Shown one piece after another: positions 33,849 through 42,832 of a stretch of DNA of 64,000 nt. Numbering within the stretch: position 1 is the stretch's first letter; the number at the start of each line of letters is the position of its first letter. Both the position numbers and the translations under genes were made by a program. Under the pieces are notes generated by a model that was given only the letters and a program-made list of their open reading frames with translations, did no database searches and was not told where the DNA came from. This DNA comes from Alphaproteobacteria bacterium (GTDB lineage: Bacteria > Pseudomonadota > Alphaproteobacteria > Oceanibaculales > Oceanibaculaceae): NCBI GenBank assembly GCA_018823745.1, contig JAHJHR010000011.1:107802-171801 (forward strand), written 5' to 3'.

Positions 33849-35067
33849 GCGATTCCGCCAGCGCTGTCGTCACCCGCTCCACATCAGCCTCCTCCATGCC
33901 GGCATAGAGCGGCAGGCTGAGGCAACGCTGGTAATAGCCCAACGCCCCCGGCAGATCGGGTGCGCCATAGCGCTGGCGGTAATAGGGCTGGAGATGCACC
34001 GGAATGTAATGCACCTGCGTGCCGATTCCCCGTGCACGCAGCCGATGCATCAGCGCCGCCCGGTCGAAACCGAGTGCGGCGAAGTCAATCAGCACCGGAT
34101 AGAGATGCAACCCCGCCTCCTGCGTCTCGCGCCGACTGACGGGGCGCACCATCGGCAGCAGATTGGCCAGCTTACGGTCATAGGCATCGGTCAGCGCCTG
34201 GCGCCGGTCGACGAAGCGCCGCAGCTTGACCAACTGGCTGCTGCCCAGCGCGCACTGGATATCGGTCGCCCGGTAATTAAAGCCGGGGGCGGCCATCTCG
34301 TAATACCAGGGGTTCGGGCTGCCATCCGCCGCCAGTGCCAGATCGGCCTGCTGGAAGTCCAGCGGATCGCGGGTCATGCCATGGCTGCGCGCCAGCCGCA
34401 GCCGCTTTGCCAGCCCGGCATCATTGGTCGTTACCGCCCCGCCCTCACCCATCGTCACGGTCTTCACCGGATGGAAGGAAAACGTCGTCATATCGGCATG
34501 CGCACCCTCGCCGACCCGGTTCCAGCCATTGGCCGGATCGCGGTAGCGCGTGCCCAGCGCGTGGCTGGCATCATCCACCACGGTCAGCCCGTGCCGCCGG
34601 GCCAAAGCGTGGATGCCCTCGACATCGCCGACATGCCCGCCCAGATGAACGTTGAAGACAGCCTTGGCCGTCCCCCCGGCCGGGATACGCCCCAGCGCTG
34701 CCTCAAGATCGGCCGCGCGCATCAGCCCGCTATCGGGATCGACATCGGCAAACACCACCTCCGCGCCGACATAGCGGGCGGCATTGGCGGTGGCGAGGAA
34801 GGTGACTGTCGGCACCACGATCCAGTCGCCCGGTCCCAGATCGAGCGCCAGCGCCGCCATGTGCAGGGCGGCCGTGCCATTGGCGCAGGCAACCGCATGA
34901 AGGGCGCCGGTTTCCGCGCACAAAGCCGCCTCGAAGCCATCGACCGCCGGGCCGGTGGTCAGGTAGTCGCTGCGCAGGGCAGCAACCACGGCCGCGATGT
35001 CGTCATCCTCGATGGTCTGTCGGCCATAGGGCAGGAAGCCGACAGGGCTGCCGGCCTTGTCGGTCAC
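33835..35067 (-). CDS. pseC: UDP-4-keto-6-deoxy-sugar aminotransferase, PseC
   Basis: A 410-residue DegT/DnrJ/EryC1 PLP aminotransferase that adds the 4-amino group in pseudaminic acid synthesis. The start GRQTIEDDDIAAVVAALRS and LTTGPAVDGFE are typical. ACANGTAALHMAALAL binds PLP phosphate, VVDDASHALG supplies the ring-binding aspartate, and FSFHPVKTVTMGEGG the Schiff-base lysine. The start overlaps the pseB stop (ATGA), a conserved pseB-pseC pairing. The stop overlaps the end of the convergent TPR-glycosyltransferase by 14 bases. Confidence 0.9.
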   Translation of the reverse strand: MTDKAGSPVGFLPYGRQTIEDDDIAAVVAALRSDYLTTGPAVDGFEAALCAETGALHAVACANGTAALHMAALALDLGPGDWIVVPTVTFLATANAARYVGAEVVFADVDPDSGLMRAADLEAALGRIPAGGTAKAVFNVHLGGHVGDVEGIHALARRHGLTVVDDASHALGTRYRDPANGWNRVGEGAHADMTTFSFHPVKTVTMGEGGAVTTNDAGLAKRLRLARSHGMTRDPLDFQQADLALAADGSPNPWYYEMAAPGFNYRATDIQCALGSSQLVKLRRFVDRRQALTDAYDRKLANLLPMVRPVSRRETQEAGLHLYPVLIDFAALGFDRAALMHRLRARGIGTQVHYIPVHLQPYYRQRYGAPDLPGALGYYQRCLSLPLYAGMEEADVERVTTALAESLSAG

Positions 35068-36134
35068 TGATCGGCTTCCTTCAGGTAATGGCCGAAATCA
35101 TGCCGGCCCAGCCATTCGGTGTTGTTGTCGCTGGAATAAACGAAATTCTCCGCCACCGGCAGCGCCTCCTTGTAGCCGCTGCGCGACCACCAGGCGAAGG
35201 CCGGCTGGATGACATAGCGGTCGCCGAGGTCGACCGTCGTGCGGCTGTCATCGGAGGAAATCATGATCTCGTGGATCTTCTCGCCAGGACGGATGCCGAC
35301 AATTTTGTGCGGCAGGTGCGGTGCCAGGGCCAGCGCGAATTCCGTCATCAACATGCTGGGAATCTTGGGCACGAAAATCTCGCCGCCGCGCATAATGTGA
35401 AAGCAGGACAGCACGAAATTCACACCCTGTGTCAGGGTGATCCAGAACCGTGTCATGCGCGGATCGGTGATCGGCAGATGATCGCTGCCCTCTTGGATCA
35501 GCTTCTGGAAATAGCCCAGAACGCTGCCGCGCGAGCCCACCACATTGCCATAGCGCACGACCGAGAACCGGCAGCCACTGGTCCCTGAGAGGTTGTTGGC
35601 GGCAGTGAATATCTTGTCCGAGGCCAGCTTACTGGCACCGTAGAGATTGACCGGGTTCGCTGCTTTGTCAGTCGACAGCGCGATGACTCGCTTCACCTTG
35701 TTGTGGATCGCGGCCCGCACCACGTTCTCCGCCCCCATCACATTGGTGTGGATGCATTCGAACGGGTTATATTCGGCGATGGAGACATGCTTCATTGCCG
35801 CGGCATGAACGACGTAATCGACCTCGCGCATGGCCATTTCCAGCCGGTCGGCATTGCGCACATCGCCGATGAAATAGCGCATGAACGGATATTTATCCGG
35901 CGGCAGCTGTTGCGCCAGCTCGTACTGCTTCATCTCGTCGCGCGAAAAGACGATCAGGCGCTTTGGCTTGTAGCGCGCCACGACGCTTTTCAGGAAATGC
36001 TTGCCGAAGGAGCCTGTCCCCCCGGTCACCAGCACAACCTTGCCGTTCAGATCTATGGTTGGGTCGAGAAATTCCCGGTAGGCATCGGGAAGCCTTGTCG
36101 TGACACCCCCGTCTCCAGGCCTGGTCTCGTTCAT
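35064..36134 (-). CDS. pseB: UDP-GlcNAc 4,6-dehydratase (inverting), PseB
   Basis: A 356-residue SDR that begins pseudaminic acid synthesis by dehydrating and 5-epimerising UDP-GlcNAc. VVLVTGGTGSFGKHFL binds NADP, FSRDEMKQYELAQQL is diagnostic of the PseB/CapD group, HAAAMKHVSIAEYNP holds the catalytic region and LYGASKLASDKIF the altered YxxxK. ATG 36134 gives MNETRPGDGG; an in-frame ATG at 36170 is less likely. It is 66 bases downstream of the single-module TPR-glycosyltransferase and may share its transcript. The length is a little above the usual 330-345 because of an N-terminal extension of about 28 residues. Confidence 0.93.
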   Translation of the reverse strand: MNETRPGDGGVTTRLPDAYREFLDPTIDLNGKVVLVTGGTGSFGKHFLKSVVARYKPKRLIVFSRDEMKQYELAQQLPPDKYPFMRYFIGDVRNADRLEMAMREVDYVVHAAAMKHVSIAEYNPFECIHTNVMGAENVVRAAIHNKVKRVIALSTDKAANPVNLYGASKLASDKIFTAANNLSGTSGCRFSVVRYGNVVGSRGSVLGYFQKLIQEGSDHLPITDPRMTRFWITLTQGVNFVLSCFHIMRGGEIFVPKIPSMLMTEFALALAPHLPHKIVGIRPGEKIHEIMISSDDSRTTVDLGDRYVIQPAFAWWSRSGYKEALPVAENFVYSSDNNTEWLGRHDFGHYLKEADQ

Positions 36135-36200
36135 CCCCTGTCCCCACTCTCCACAGCCCCTGATTTCCAAATGGAATCATAGCAGTCGGGCAAGGCGCCG

Positions 36201-37934
36201 TCACGCGCAGCGGTAGCCGAGGCGAAAGCTGCGGCAATCGCGCTGAAACCCCGACAGCGCCAGGCGTATATCCGGCACCAGCGACTCCATCCGCTGCCCG
36301 GCAGGCGCCGAGAATACCCGCATGGCCGGGAACCAGGGACGCTCCTGCGTGCCCAGCAGCGTCCATTCAGTGGGCCGGCCCAAACGCCAGCAATGAACCC
36401 CCAGCGCGCCCGCCATTTCGCCGACCGAGGTGCCGGCGGTTATCACCAGATCGAGCGAGGTGATCAGCGCCGCGACGCCATCCAGATCATCGGTCAGATC
36501 CAGCCCCTCGATCTGGTGCAGCCGGATACCCAGCGCCTGCTCCGCCTCGGCGATCTCCGCTTCGCAGGGACCGTATTGCAGATTGACGAAACTGATGCCC
36601 GGTATGCGGAACAGCGGCGCCAGCGCCTCAAGCGACAGCGCCAGCGACTGCCGGCCCGCCATCAGGCTGCGCCAGCACAGGCCGATCTTCAATTCGCCCG
36701 GCAGCACCGCGATCTGTTGGGCAATCCCTGCCCGCCGCTGCCAATCGGCGCTGAGATAGCCGGCATGATGTGGAAAATCAGTCAGAGTCCGGCGGAAATG
36801 CATCGCCAGGCTGCCCATCGGAATCTGCACATCCATCTGCGCCACATGATCGCGCAGCTGCGTGCCAAGAATCACCGTGACCTCCGGGAAGGAGCGCTGG
36901 AACAGCGCCGCCAGCCGGGCCTCGCATTCGACGAAAATCTTTCCACCCTTGGCGCGGGCGATCAGGTCCGGCAGGCAGGAGGCGAAGAGAATCTCGTCGC
37001 CGATACCCTGTTCGCGCCAGACCAGGATCGTCTTGCCCGCGAGCGGTTCACCCCGCCAGCGTGGCAGGCCGGTGCCGCGATCCTCTGCAAGGCTCTTCTT
37101 GGCCAGCCGGGCCTCATGCAGGGCCCAACCGCGCTTGAGGTCGCCGCGCGCCAGCAGCGCCAGACCAGCATCGGTGCGGATGCCGGAATGGGCCGGCTCC
37201 AGCGCCAGCGCCGCTGCATAGAAATCCAGCTTGCCGCTGGATACCGTGTTCGGCAGCAGCATCGCCAGATTGCCATGTGCCTCGGCCAAAGCCGGGTCGA
37301 TGGCCAGTGTTCGGCGATACAGGCCGACCGCCTCGGTATGCCGGGAGGATGAAAAGGCCGCCCGCGCGGCATTGTAATGGCCAATCGCATGGGCCGGATT
37401 CAACGCCAGCGACAAGCGGTGCAGGGAATCCTTCCGGGGACCGGTCGGCAGGGCATTGGCAAGGTTGATCCAGGCCTCCGCCAGGCCGGGGCTCAACTGC
37501 ACCAGCGCCGCATAGGTGGCGGCAGCTTCCCGGGGGGCGCCCACAGCATCCAGCGCATGGCCCAGATTGGCCAGGTGATCGGCATTGTCCGGCTCCAGCC
37601 GGGCCGCGTTGGACAATGCCATCACGGCATGTCCGTAATCCTTCAGCGCCAGGAAGACCTGCCCCAGGCTGGCATGAAAAGTCGCCTTGCCGGGATTCCG
37701 GTCGACGGCGCGGATGATCTGGCGCACGGCAAAGTCACTATGGCCCATCTGGTGACCGACCAGGCCCAGCAGATGCAGGATGTCCGGATTCTCCGGTGCC
37801 TCCTCCAGCAGCAGGCGATACATGCCGGCGGCTTCCTTCAGGCGGCCGGCGCGATGCCAGATGATGGCGGTGGCAAGACGGGACTGCGTATCAGCCGGCA
37901 GGGGCTGGGGCTGCAGCTTCTGCATTGTCTGCAT
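36201..37934 (-). CDS. Single-module TPR-glycosyltransferase, probable flagellin glycosyltransferase
   Basis: A 577-residue protein. Residues 15-265 are TPRs (ATAIIWHRAGRLKEAAGMYR and later repeats). Residues about 285-560 are the same GT-B-like domain as in the tandem protein: REQGIGDEILFASCLPD, KIGLCWRSL, SFVNLQYGPC and DLVITAGTSVGEMAGALG. It follows the flagellar DUF1217 gene by 5 bases and precedes pseB-pseC, so it is a strong candidate for transferring pseudaminic acid to flagellin, as FlmG does in Caulobacter. Donor use is inferred from context. ATG 37934 and 37925 are both possible starts. Confidence 0.78.
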   Translation of the reverse strand: MQTMQKLQPQPLPADTQSRLATAIIWHRAGRLKEAAGMYRLLLEEAPENPDILHLLGLVGHQMGHSDFAVRQIIRAVDRNPGKATFHASLGQVFLALKDYGHAVMALSNAARLEPDNADHLANLGHALDAVGAPREAAATYAALVQLSPGLAEAWINLANALPTGPRKDSLHRLSLALNPAHAIGHYNAARAAFSSSRHTEAVGLYRRTLAIDPALAEAHGNLAMLLPNTVSSGKLDFYAAALALEPAHSGIRTDAGLALLARGDLKRGWALHEARLAKKSLAEDRGTGLPRWRGEPLAGKTILVWREQGIGDEILFASCLPDLIARAKGGKIFVECEARLAALFQRSFPEVTVILGTQLRDHVAQMDVQIPMGSLAMHFRRTLTDFPHHAGYLSADWQRRAGIAQQIAVLPGELKIGLCWRSLMAGRQSLALSLEALAPLFRIPGISFVNLQYGPCEAEIAEAEQALGIRLHQIEGLDLTDDLDGVAALITSLDLVITAGTSVGEMAGALGVHCWRLGRPTEWTLLGTQERPWFPAMRVFSAPAGQRMESLVPDIRLALSGFQRDCRSFRLGYRCA

Positions 37935-37939
37935 CTTTC

Positions 37940-38719
37940 CTACACCAGGATATTCAGGTTGCTGCCCTGCAGAAGCTGCAAGGCCAGGGCGCCGGGGGTA
38001 TTCATGTTCACCCCGCCCATGCCGGACATCTGGGCCTCGGCATCCTTCTGCAGCAGGAAGCGCTCCAGGAATTTGTCGACGAATTTGGGGTCCTTGAAAT
38101 CCTCGGCCTTGACCTTGGATTCGATCACCTTGGCCTGGCGCTCGACGCCCTGATTGACGATTTCCTTGGGGATGCGCAGCGTGTCGGTGATGACCGAGCG
38201 CAGCACCTTGTCGCCCATCAGCTCGTAGACCGAATCCGCCTCCGCGACCTTTCGGCGGAAATAGGCGGCCTCGCGCAGGGCGGTATTGCCGCCGCCCAGA
38301 TTCTTCTCGAATTCATTGGTCAGGTAGCGATCGACGATGCCCTGGACAAAATCCTCGTCCTTCAGCTTGGCGACGCCGGATTTGAACATGTCGAAATCCT
38401 TGGCGATCTCCTTGTAGCGCGGCTCGACCAGCTTGTTGACCAGGGACTGCTTGTCCTCTGGGTCTTCCGTCATGATCGCCTTGATGCGCGCGGTATAGTT
38501 CGCCTCGCCTTCCAGCCCATAGGCACCCAGCGCCACCTTCAGCAGCCTTGGGTCCTTGAACAGTTCCTCCGGGGTCTCGATATCCTTGATCTTATTCAGG
38601 AAATAATCGACATCCCGCTTCACCATCGGCGATTTGGCGAATTGCTCCTGCTGAGCATCGCCGGTCTTCTGCAAGCTCTTGAAGATGAGCAAGGCTGGCA
38701 TCCCCGCACCGATCTGCAT
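37940..38719 (-). CDS. DUF1217-family flagellar-associated protein
   Basis: A 259-residue DUF1217 protein. The conserved blocks KDIETPEELFKDPRLLKVALGAYGLE, DPEDKQSLVNKL, RYKEIAKDFDMFKSG and DFVQGIVDRYLTNEFEKNLG are visible; two such domains may lie in tandem. In rhizobia and relatives members of this family lie in flagellar operons, but their molecular role is not established. ATG 38719 is supported by a clean coding start. The TPR-glycosyltransferase follows after 5 bases, tying flagellar and glycosylation functions. A sigma-54-like site lies about 45-60 bases upstream. Confidence 0.8.
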   Translation of the reverse strand: MQIGAGMPALLIFKSLQKTGDAQQEQFAKSPMVKRDVDYFLNKIKDIETPEELFKDPRLLKVALGAYGLEGEANYTARIKAIMTEDPEDKQSLVNKLVEPRYKEIAKDFDMFKSGVAKLKDEDFVQGIVDRYLTNEFEKNLGGGNTALREAAYFRRKVAEADSVYELMGDKVLRSVITDTLRIPKEIVNQGVERQAKVIESKVKAEDFKDPKFVDKFLERFLLQKDAEAQMSGMGGVNMNTPGALALQLLQGSNLNILV

Positions 38720-38762
38720 ATCGCCTGTCCCCTTTGACGTTAATCCTGTCCTGCCCCTCCTC

Positions 38763-38779
38763 AAGCAAGGATGGGGCCA
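38763..38779 (-). promoter_or_regulatory. Putative sigma-54 promoter of the DUF1217 - TPR-GT - pseBC run
   Basis: Read on the minus strand this is TGGCCCCATCCTTGCTT. It has the essential GG (-24) and GC (-12) with exactly 10 bases between, and TTGCTT fits the -12 element; the -24 element is TGGCCC instead of TGGCAC. Transcription would start about 30 bases before the DUF1217 ATG. Class III/IV flagellar genes of several alphaproteobacteria use sigma-54. No activator site was identified. Confidence 0.55.
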
Positions 38780-38924
38780 ATTGGCGCGCAGAGGTTTCAT
38801 TGCAGGAAACAGGCGGATTCGGCGCGCCCGGCTTGACGCGGACCGGGCGGTAACCGAAGGTCGCGGCGGCACATTCATCCGACCGATCGGCAATATCTGC
38901 CGCCCCTTCTGAAACGGACCCATC

Positions 38925-40067
38925 ATGACCGAGACCTGCGATTTCCTTGTCATCGGCGCCGGCATCGCCGGGGCCTCCGCCGGCTATGAGCTGGCGCGCC
39001 ACGGCACCGTGATCGTCGCGGAGAAGGAGAGCCAGCCCGGTTATCACACCACCGGCCGGTCAGCAGCACTGTTCGCCGAGGGCTATGGCAATGCCGCCAT
39101 CCGCGCCCTGACGCGCGCCAGCCGCGCCTTCTTCGAGACCCCGCCGGAGGGCTTCAGCGAGGCCCCGCTGCTGGCCCCGCGCGGCGCCCTGATGGTCGCC
39201 CAGGCGGCGCAGATGGACAGGCTGGACGCCGCCTTCGCGGAAACCCAGGCAACGCTGCCTGGCATCATCCGCCTGGACGCAGCCGGGGTGATGCAGCACG
39301 CGCCGGTGATGCGCGAGGGCTATGCCGCCGGCGGTTTCCTGAATCCGGGCGAGCGCGACATGGATGTGCATGCGATCCACCAAGGCTTCCTGCGCGGCAT
39401 CCGCGCCCAGGGCGGCAAGGTTATCACCGAGGCCGGCATCACCGGCCTGACCCGGCAGGGCGAAGGCTGGCTGGTCGAGACCACCGCCGGCAGTTTCTCC
39501 GCCGGCGCGGTGGTGAACGCCTCAGGCGCCTGGGCCGACGAGATCGCTGATCTGGCCGGGGCGAAGCGCATCGGGCTGGTGCCGAAACGGCGCACCGCCT
39601 TCACCTTCGATCCGCCCGCCGGCATGGATGTGCATGACCTGCCGGCCGTGGTCGATATCGACGAGGACTGGTATTTCCGCCCGGAATCCGGCCGCCTGAT
39701 GGGCAGCCCGGCCGATGAGATCCCCTCCCCGCCCTGCGATGCGCAGCCGGAGGAGATGGACATCGCCATCGCCGTCGACCGTATCGAGCAGGCGACGATC
39801 TTCCAGATCCGCCGTCTCGCCTCGCGCTGGGCCGGGCTGCGCAGCTTCGTCGCCGACAAGACCATGGTTGCCGGCTTCGCGCCGGAAGCGCCCGGCTTCT
39901 TCTGGCTGGCCGGCCAGGGTGGCTATGGCATCCAGACAGCACCGGCGATGGGCCGCGTTGCCGCCGGGCTGATTGTCGACAAGGCAATTCCCGCCGATAT
40001 CGCCGGTTTCGGCATCAGCGCCGCCGATCTGTCACCGACGCGCTCCGGGCTTTTTCCCAAGGGCTGA
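38925..40067 (+). CDS. FAD-dependent oxidoreductase (DAO/DadA family)
   Basis: A 380-residue flavoprotein. CDFLVIGAGIAGASAGYELA is the FAD-binding Rossmann start, followed by HTTGRSAALFAEGYG, a typical second FAD contact, and GGYGIQTAPAMGRVAA near the C-terminus. This is the glycine/D-amino-acid oxidase superfamily, which oxidises amines or 2-hydroxy acids. It stands alone on the plus strand, 205 bases from the divergent DUF1217 gene and without an operon partner, so the substrate cannot be inferred. Confidence 0.82.
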   Translation: MTETCDFLVIGAGIAGASAGYELARHGTVIVAEKESQPGYHTTGRSAALFAEGYGNAAIRALTRASRAFFETPPEGFSEAPLLAPRGALMVAQAAQMDRLDAAFAETQATLPGIIRLDAAGVMQHAPVMREGYAAGGFLNPGERDMDVHAIHQGFLRGIRAQGGKVITEAGITGLTRQGEGWLVETTAGSFSAGAVVNASGAWADEIADLAGAKRIGLVPKRRTAFTFDPPAGMDVHDLPAVVDIDEDWYFRPESGRLMGSPADEIPSPPCDAQPEEMDIAIAVDRIEQATIFQIRRLASRWAGLRSFVADKTMVAGFAPEAPGFFWLAGQGGYGIQTAPAMGRVAAGLIVDKAIPADIAGFGISAADLSPTRSGLFPKG

Positions 40068-40157
40068 TTCGCTGGCAACCAATTCTCAATACTTTTCGGT
40101 TTATCTTTCCCCCTGAACATCGGCTTAACCGCCGGTTTTACGAGGAAGGATATCGAA

Positions 40158-40928
40158 TTGACCGCAGCGCCGCTGCCTGTCCTGCTGATCGGGGCTCTCG
40201 CCAGCCGTCGGGAAAGCCTTGTCCGGATGCTGGAAGAGGCTGCACCCGATATGGTGCTGGTCGTTGCCGACAGCCTCGCGGCTGCCGCCCTGCATTTTGG
40301 CGAGGGGGATTTCCAGCTTATCATCCTCGACATCCGCCAGGGCACGGCGCTGGATATCCAGGCGGCATCGGCAATCCGGCGGCTGGGCGGAACAACGCCG
40401 CTGGCGGCCATCCTGCCGCTGATGGAAGCCGATGAGACTCTGCAGGTGTTGCGACAGGGTGCGGATCACTGCCTGGTGCTGGAGGATTACGACGCCACCG
40501 GCCTCGCCACCGCGCTGCGCGCCATCATCGCCACCGGCCCGCGCGCCCAGCCTGACCGCGAGCCGCATGTGCTGATCGTCGAGGATGAGCCGAGCACGGC
40601 GGAAATCCTGTCGCGCTTCATGGCGTGGCGCGGCTACCGGGTGACGGCGGTGCAGAATGGCCGGCACGCGCTGGACCGGCTGACCCAGGACCCGGCCGAT
40701 ATCATCATCACCGACCTAACCATGCCCGAGCTGGACGGCGAAAGCCTGATCGCCGAGTTGAGCCATATCGAGGGCCGCCCGCCGGTCATCGTCGTCACCG
40801 GCAACCCGATCACCGAGATCACTTGGTCGCGCCTGCGCCGCAGCGTCGTCGAGCTGTATCTGAAGCCGCTGAATCTGCACGAGATCGGCCAGACAGCGGA
40901 CCGTATCGTCGGCCACCGCGCCGCCTGA
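40158..40928 (+). CDS. Response regulator with degenerate and intact receiver domains
   Basis: A 256-residue protein with two receiver-like halves and no output domain. Residues 1-120 look like a pseudo-receiver: the phospho-acceptor strand LIILDIRQG is present but the acidic pocket (LIGALASRRE) and the conserved Lys (replaced by VLEDYD) are not. Residues 135-250 are an intact receiver: IVEDEPSTAE, ITDLTMPELDGE with the phospho-Asp, VVTGN and LKPLN with the Lys. The start is TTG at 40158 behind AGGAAGGA. It probably acts by protein contacts downstream of an unlinked histidine kinase. Confidence 0.82.
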   Translation: MTAAPLPVLLIGALASRRESLVRMLEEAAPDMVLVVADSLAAAALHFGEGDFQLIILDIRQGTALDIQAASAIRRLGGTTPLAAILPLMEADETLQVLRQGADHCLVLEDYDATGLATALRAIIATGPRAQPDREPHVLIVEDEPSTAEILSRFMAWRGYRVTAVQNGRHALDRLTQDPADIIITDLTMPELDGESLIAELSHIEGRPPVIVVTGNPITEITWSRLRRSVVELYLKPLNLHEIGQTADRIVGHRAA

Positions 40929-40995
40929 GAAATCTGACTTAACGACCCGGGACAAGGCCGCTTATACTGCGCGCCTCGCAGCTTCGTGGTTCATC

Positions 40996-41238
40996 GTGCA
41001 CCGCCTGACACCCCGCATTCCGCGCCCCGACATTCCCGTCAAGCCGCTCTTCGGCATCGGCCATAATGGCGGGCCTAATTTCGTCAGCTGGCAGGAATTC
41101 TGCTGGCAGAAGGCCCGCAAGAGAGCCTTCGAGGCCCCGCGCGAAGTCATCCTCATGCGCCTGCGCCGCGCCCAGGCCCTCGGCATGACCTACGACCAAT
41201 ACGTCTCCATCCTGCTCGACAAGGGCAAGGTGCCGTGA
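40996..41238 (+). CDS. Small conserved-looking protein of unknown function
   Basis: An 80-residue basic protein with no recognised family. Its codon use matches neighbours and it is likely real: it has a proline-rich start, the segment FGIGHNGGP and a helical C-terminal half (REVILMRLRRAQALGMTYDQYVSILLDKG). The GTG at 40996 is the probable start, but its ribosome site is weak. It lies between a response regulator and the convergent ligase gene. Confidence 0.6.
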   Translation: MHRLTPRIPRPDIPVKPLFGIGHNGGPNFVSWQEFCWQKARKRAFEAPREVILMRLRRAQALGMTYDQYVSILLDKGKVP

Positions 41239-41248
41239 GGCCATAGTC

Positions 41249-42832
41249 TCAGACCGCCAGCAACCCCCTCACAGCTTCAATCCCATCCGCCTCCTCGATC
41301 GGCTTGTCCCAGCGGATGCGGTGGATGCGGGGGAAGCGCAGGGCGTAGCCGCTCTTGTGGCGGGGCGAAGGATGGGCGCTGTCGAAGGCGACCTCGAAGA
41401 CCAGGCCGGGCTCGACCTCGCGGACCGGGCCGAAGCGGTTGGTGGTGTGGGCACGCACCCATTTGTCTATGCGCAGTAGCTCCTCGTCGGTGAAGCCGGA
41501 ATAGGCCTTGCCGACCGGCACCAGCGCCGAGCCGCCCGCTGCCTCTTCACGCCAGACACCGAAGGTGTAGTCGGAATAGAAGGAGGAGCGTTTCCCATGG
41601 CCGCGCTGGGCGTACATCAGCACCACGTCGAGCGTCAGCGGGTCGCGTTTCCATTTGAACCAGGGGCCTTTCGGCCGGCCGGCGAGATAGGGGCTGTCGG
41701 CACGTTTCAGCATCAGCCCCTCGATTGACTGGTCGCGCGCGCCGCTGCGCATCTGCCGCAGGGCATCCATATCGGTCACCGGGATCAGCGGCGACAGATC
41801 GGTGCGCAGTGGGGACGTGCGGGCGTGCCATTGCTCCAGCCGCAGCCGCCGTGCATCGAAGGAGAGCGGGCGCAGATCCTCCCCTTCCTCGAACAGCAGA
41901 TCGTAGAGCCGCACATGGGCGGGGTAGTCACGCAGCATCTTCGCGGTGACGCTCTTGCGGTTCAGGCGCTGCTGCAGATCGTTGAAGGGTGCCACCTCGC
42001 TTTCGCGCAGCACCAGCAGCTCGCCATCGACCACAGCGTCGAACGCCATCGCCTCCAGCAGATCGGGAAAGGCGCCGGAGATATCGTCGCCCGTGCGGGA
42101 ATATATCCGGCGTTCGCCGCCTTTCGCGGCCATCTGGACGCGGATGCCGTCCCATTTCCATTCAGCGCGGTAGAGGGCGATGTCGAGGCTGTCGGCGTCG
42201 CGCTCCTCCAGTGGATTGGCCAGCATCAGCGGCCGGAAGCCCGCCCCCGCCGCCACGTTCGGCCTGTCCTCGCGGCCCTCGACCCAGGCGAAGAGCGGTT
42301 CGTAGGGTAGCGTGAGGCCGTGCCAGACTTCCTCGACTTCCGCCACATCCTGCCCGCCGATGGCGGCCACCGCCGTCTTTGCCAGCCGCGCCGAGACGCC
42401 GACGCGCAAGCCGCCGGTGATCAGCTTCAGCAGCGCCCAGCGGCCGGTGGCGTCCAGCGAATCGAGCCAGCCGGCCAGCAGCGTCGGCACCTCCGTACGG
42501 CCGGCGCCGTTCAGCCCCTCCACCACCTCGGCCAGATGCGGCCAGTCGCGGTTGGTCGGCCGCTGCGGCCAGATCAGCGCCGCCGTCTCCGCCAGATCGC
42601 CGACGAAATCATAGGACAAGGCGAACAGCTCCGGGTCCACCCGGTCGGCCACCAGCTGGCGCAGCAATGCCGGCTTGGCGGTGCGGAAGCTGAGATCGCC
42701 GGTCAGTGCCGCCAGCGCATAGCCCCGGTCGGGATCAGGCGTGGTGGCGAAATATTCCGTCATCAGCCGCAGCTTGCCATTGCGCGACGGCATGAAGATC
42801 AGCGCATCGAGCAGGGCGGCGAAAGGCTTCAC
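41249..42832 (-). CDS. ATP-dependent DNA ligase, ligase-associated damage-response type
   Basis: A 527-residue ATP-dependent ligase. The adenylated lysine is K226 in EWKWDGIRVQ (KxDG), followed by RIYSRTGDDISGAFPDL (motif III area) and VDGELLVL, and SIEGLMLKRADSPYLAGRPKGPWFKWKRD (motifs IV-V). An N-terminal helical domain of about 200 residues precedes the core. Its GTG start at 42832 overlaps the exonuclease stop. The length and partner match the ligase-associated DNA repair system in which ligase, MBL-fold exonuclease, Lhr-like helicase and PdeM work together. Confidence 0.9.
   Translation of the reverse strand: MKPFAALLDALIFMPSRNGKLRLMTEYFATTPDPDRGYALAALTGDLSFRTAKPALLRQLVADRVDPELFALSYDFVGDLAETAALIWPQRPTNRDWPHLAEVVEGLNGAGRTEVPTLLAGWLDSLDATGRWALLKLITGGLRVGVSARLAKTAVAAIGGQDVAEVEEVWHGLTLPYEPLFAWVEGREDRPNVAAGAGFRPLMLANPLEERDADSLDIALYRAEWKWDGIRVQMAAKGGERRIYSRTGDDISGAFPDLLEAMAFDAVVDGELLVLRESEVAPFNDLQQRLNRKSVTAKMLRDYPAHVRLYDLLFEEGEDLRPLSFDARRLRLEQWHARTSPLRTDLSPLIPVTDMDALRQMRSGARDQSIEGLMLKRADSPYLAGRPKGPWFKWKRDPLTLDVVLMYAQRGHGKRSSFYSDYTFGVWREEAAGGSALVPVGKAYSGFTDEELLRIDKWVRAHTTNRFGPVREVEPGLVFEVAFDSAHPSPRHKSGYALRFPRIHRIRWDKPIEEADGIEAVRGLLAV

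Noticed and set aside
1..38719. The glycan island as a recent mobile element.
   Set aside because: Base composition and codon use look like the rest of the window and no recombinase, transposon end or tRNA border is visible.
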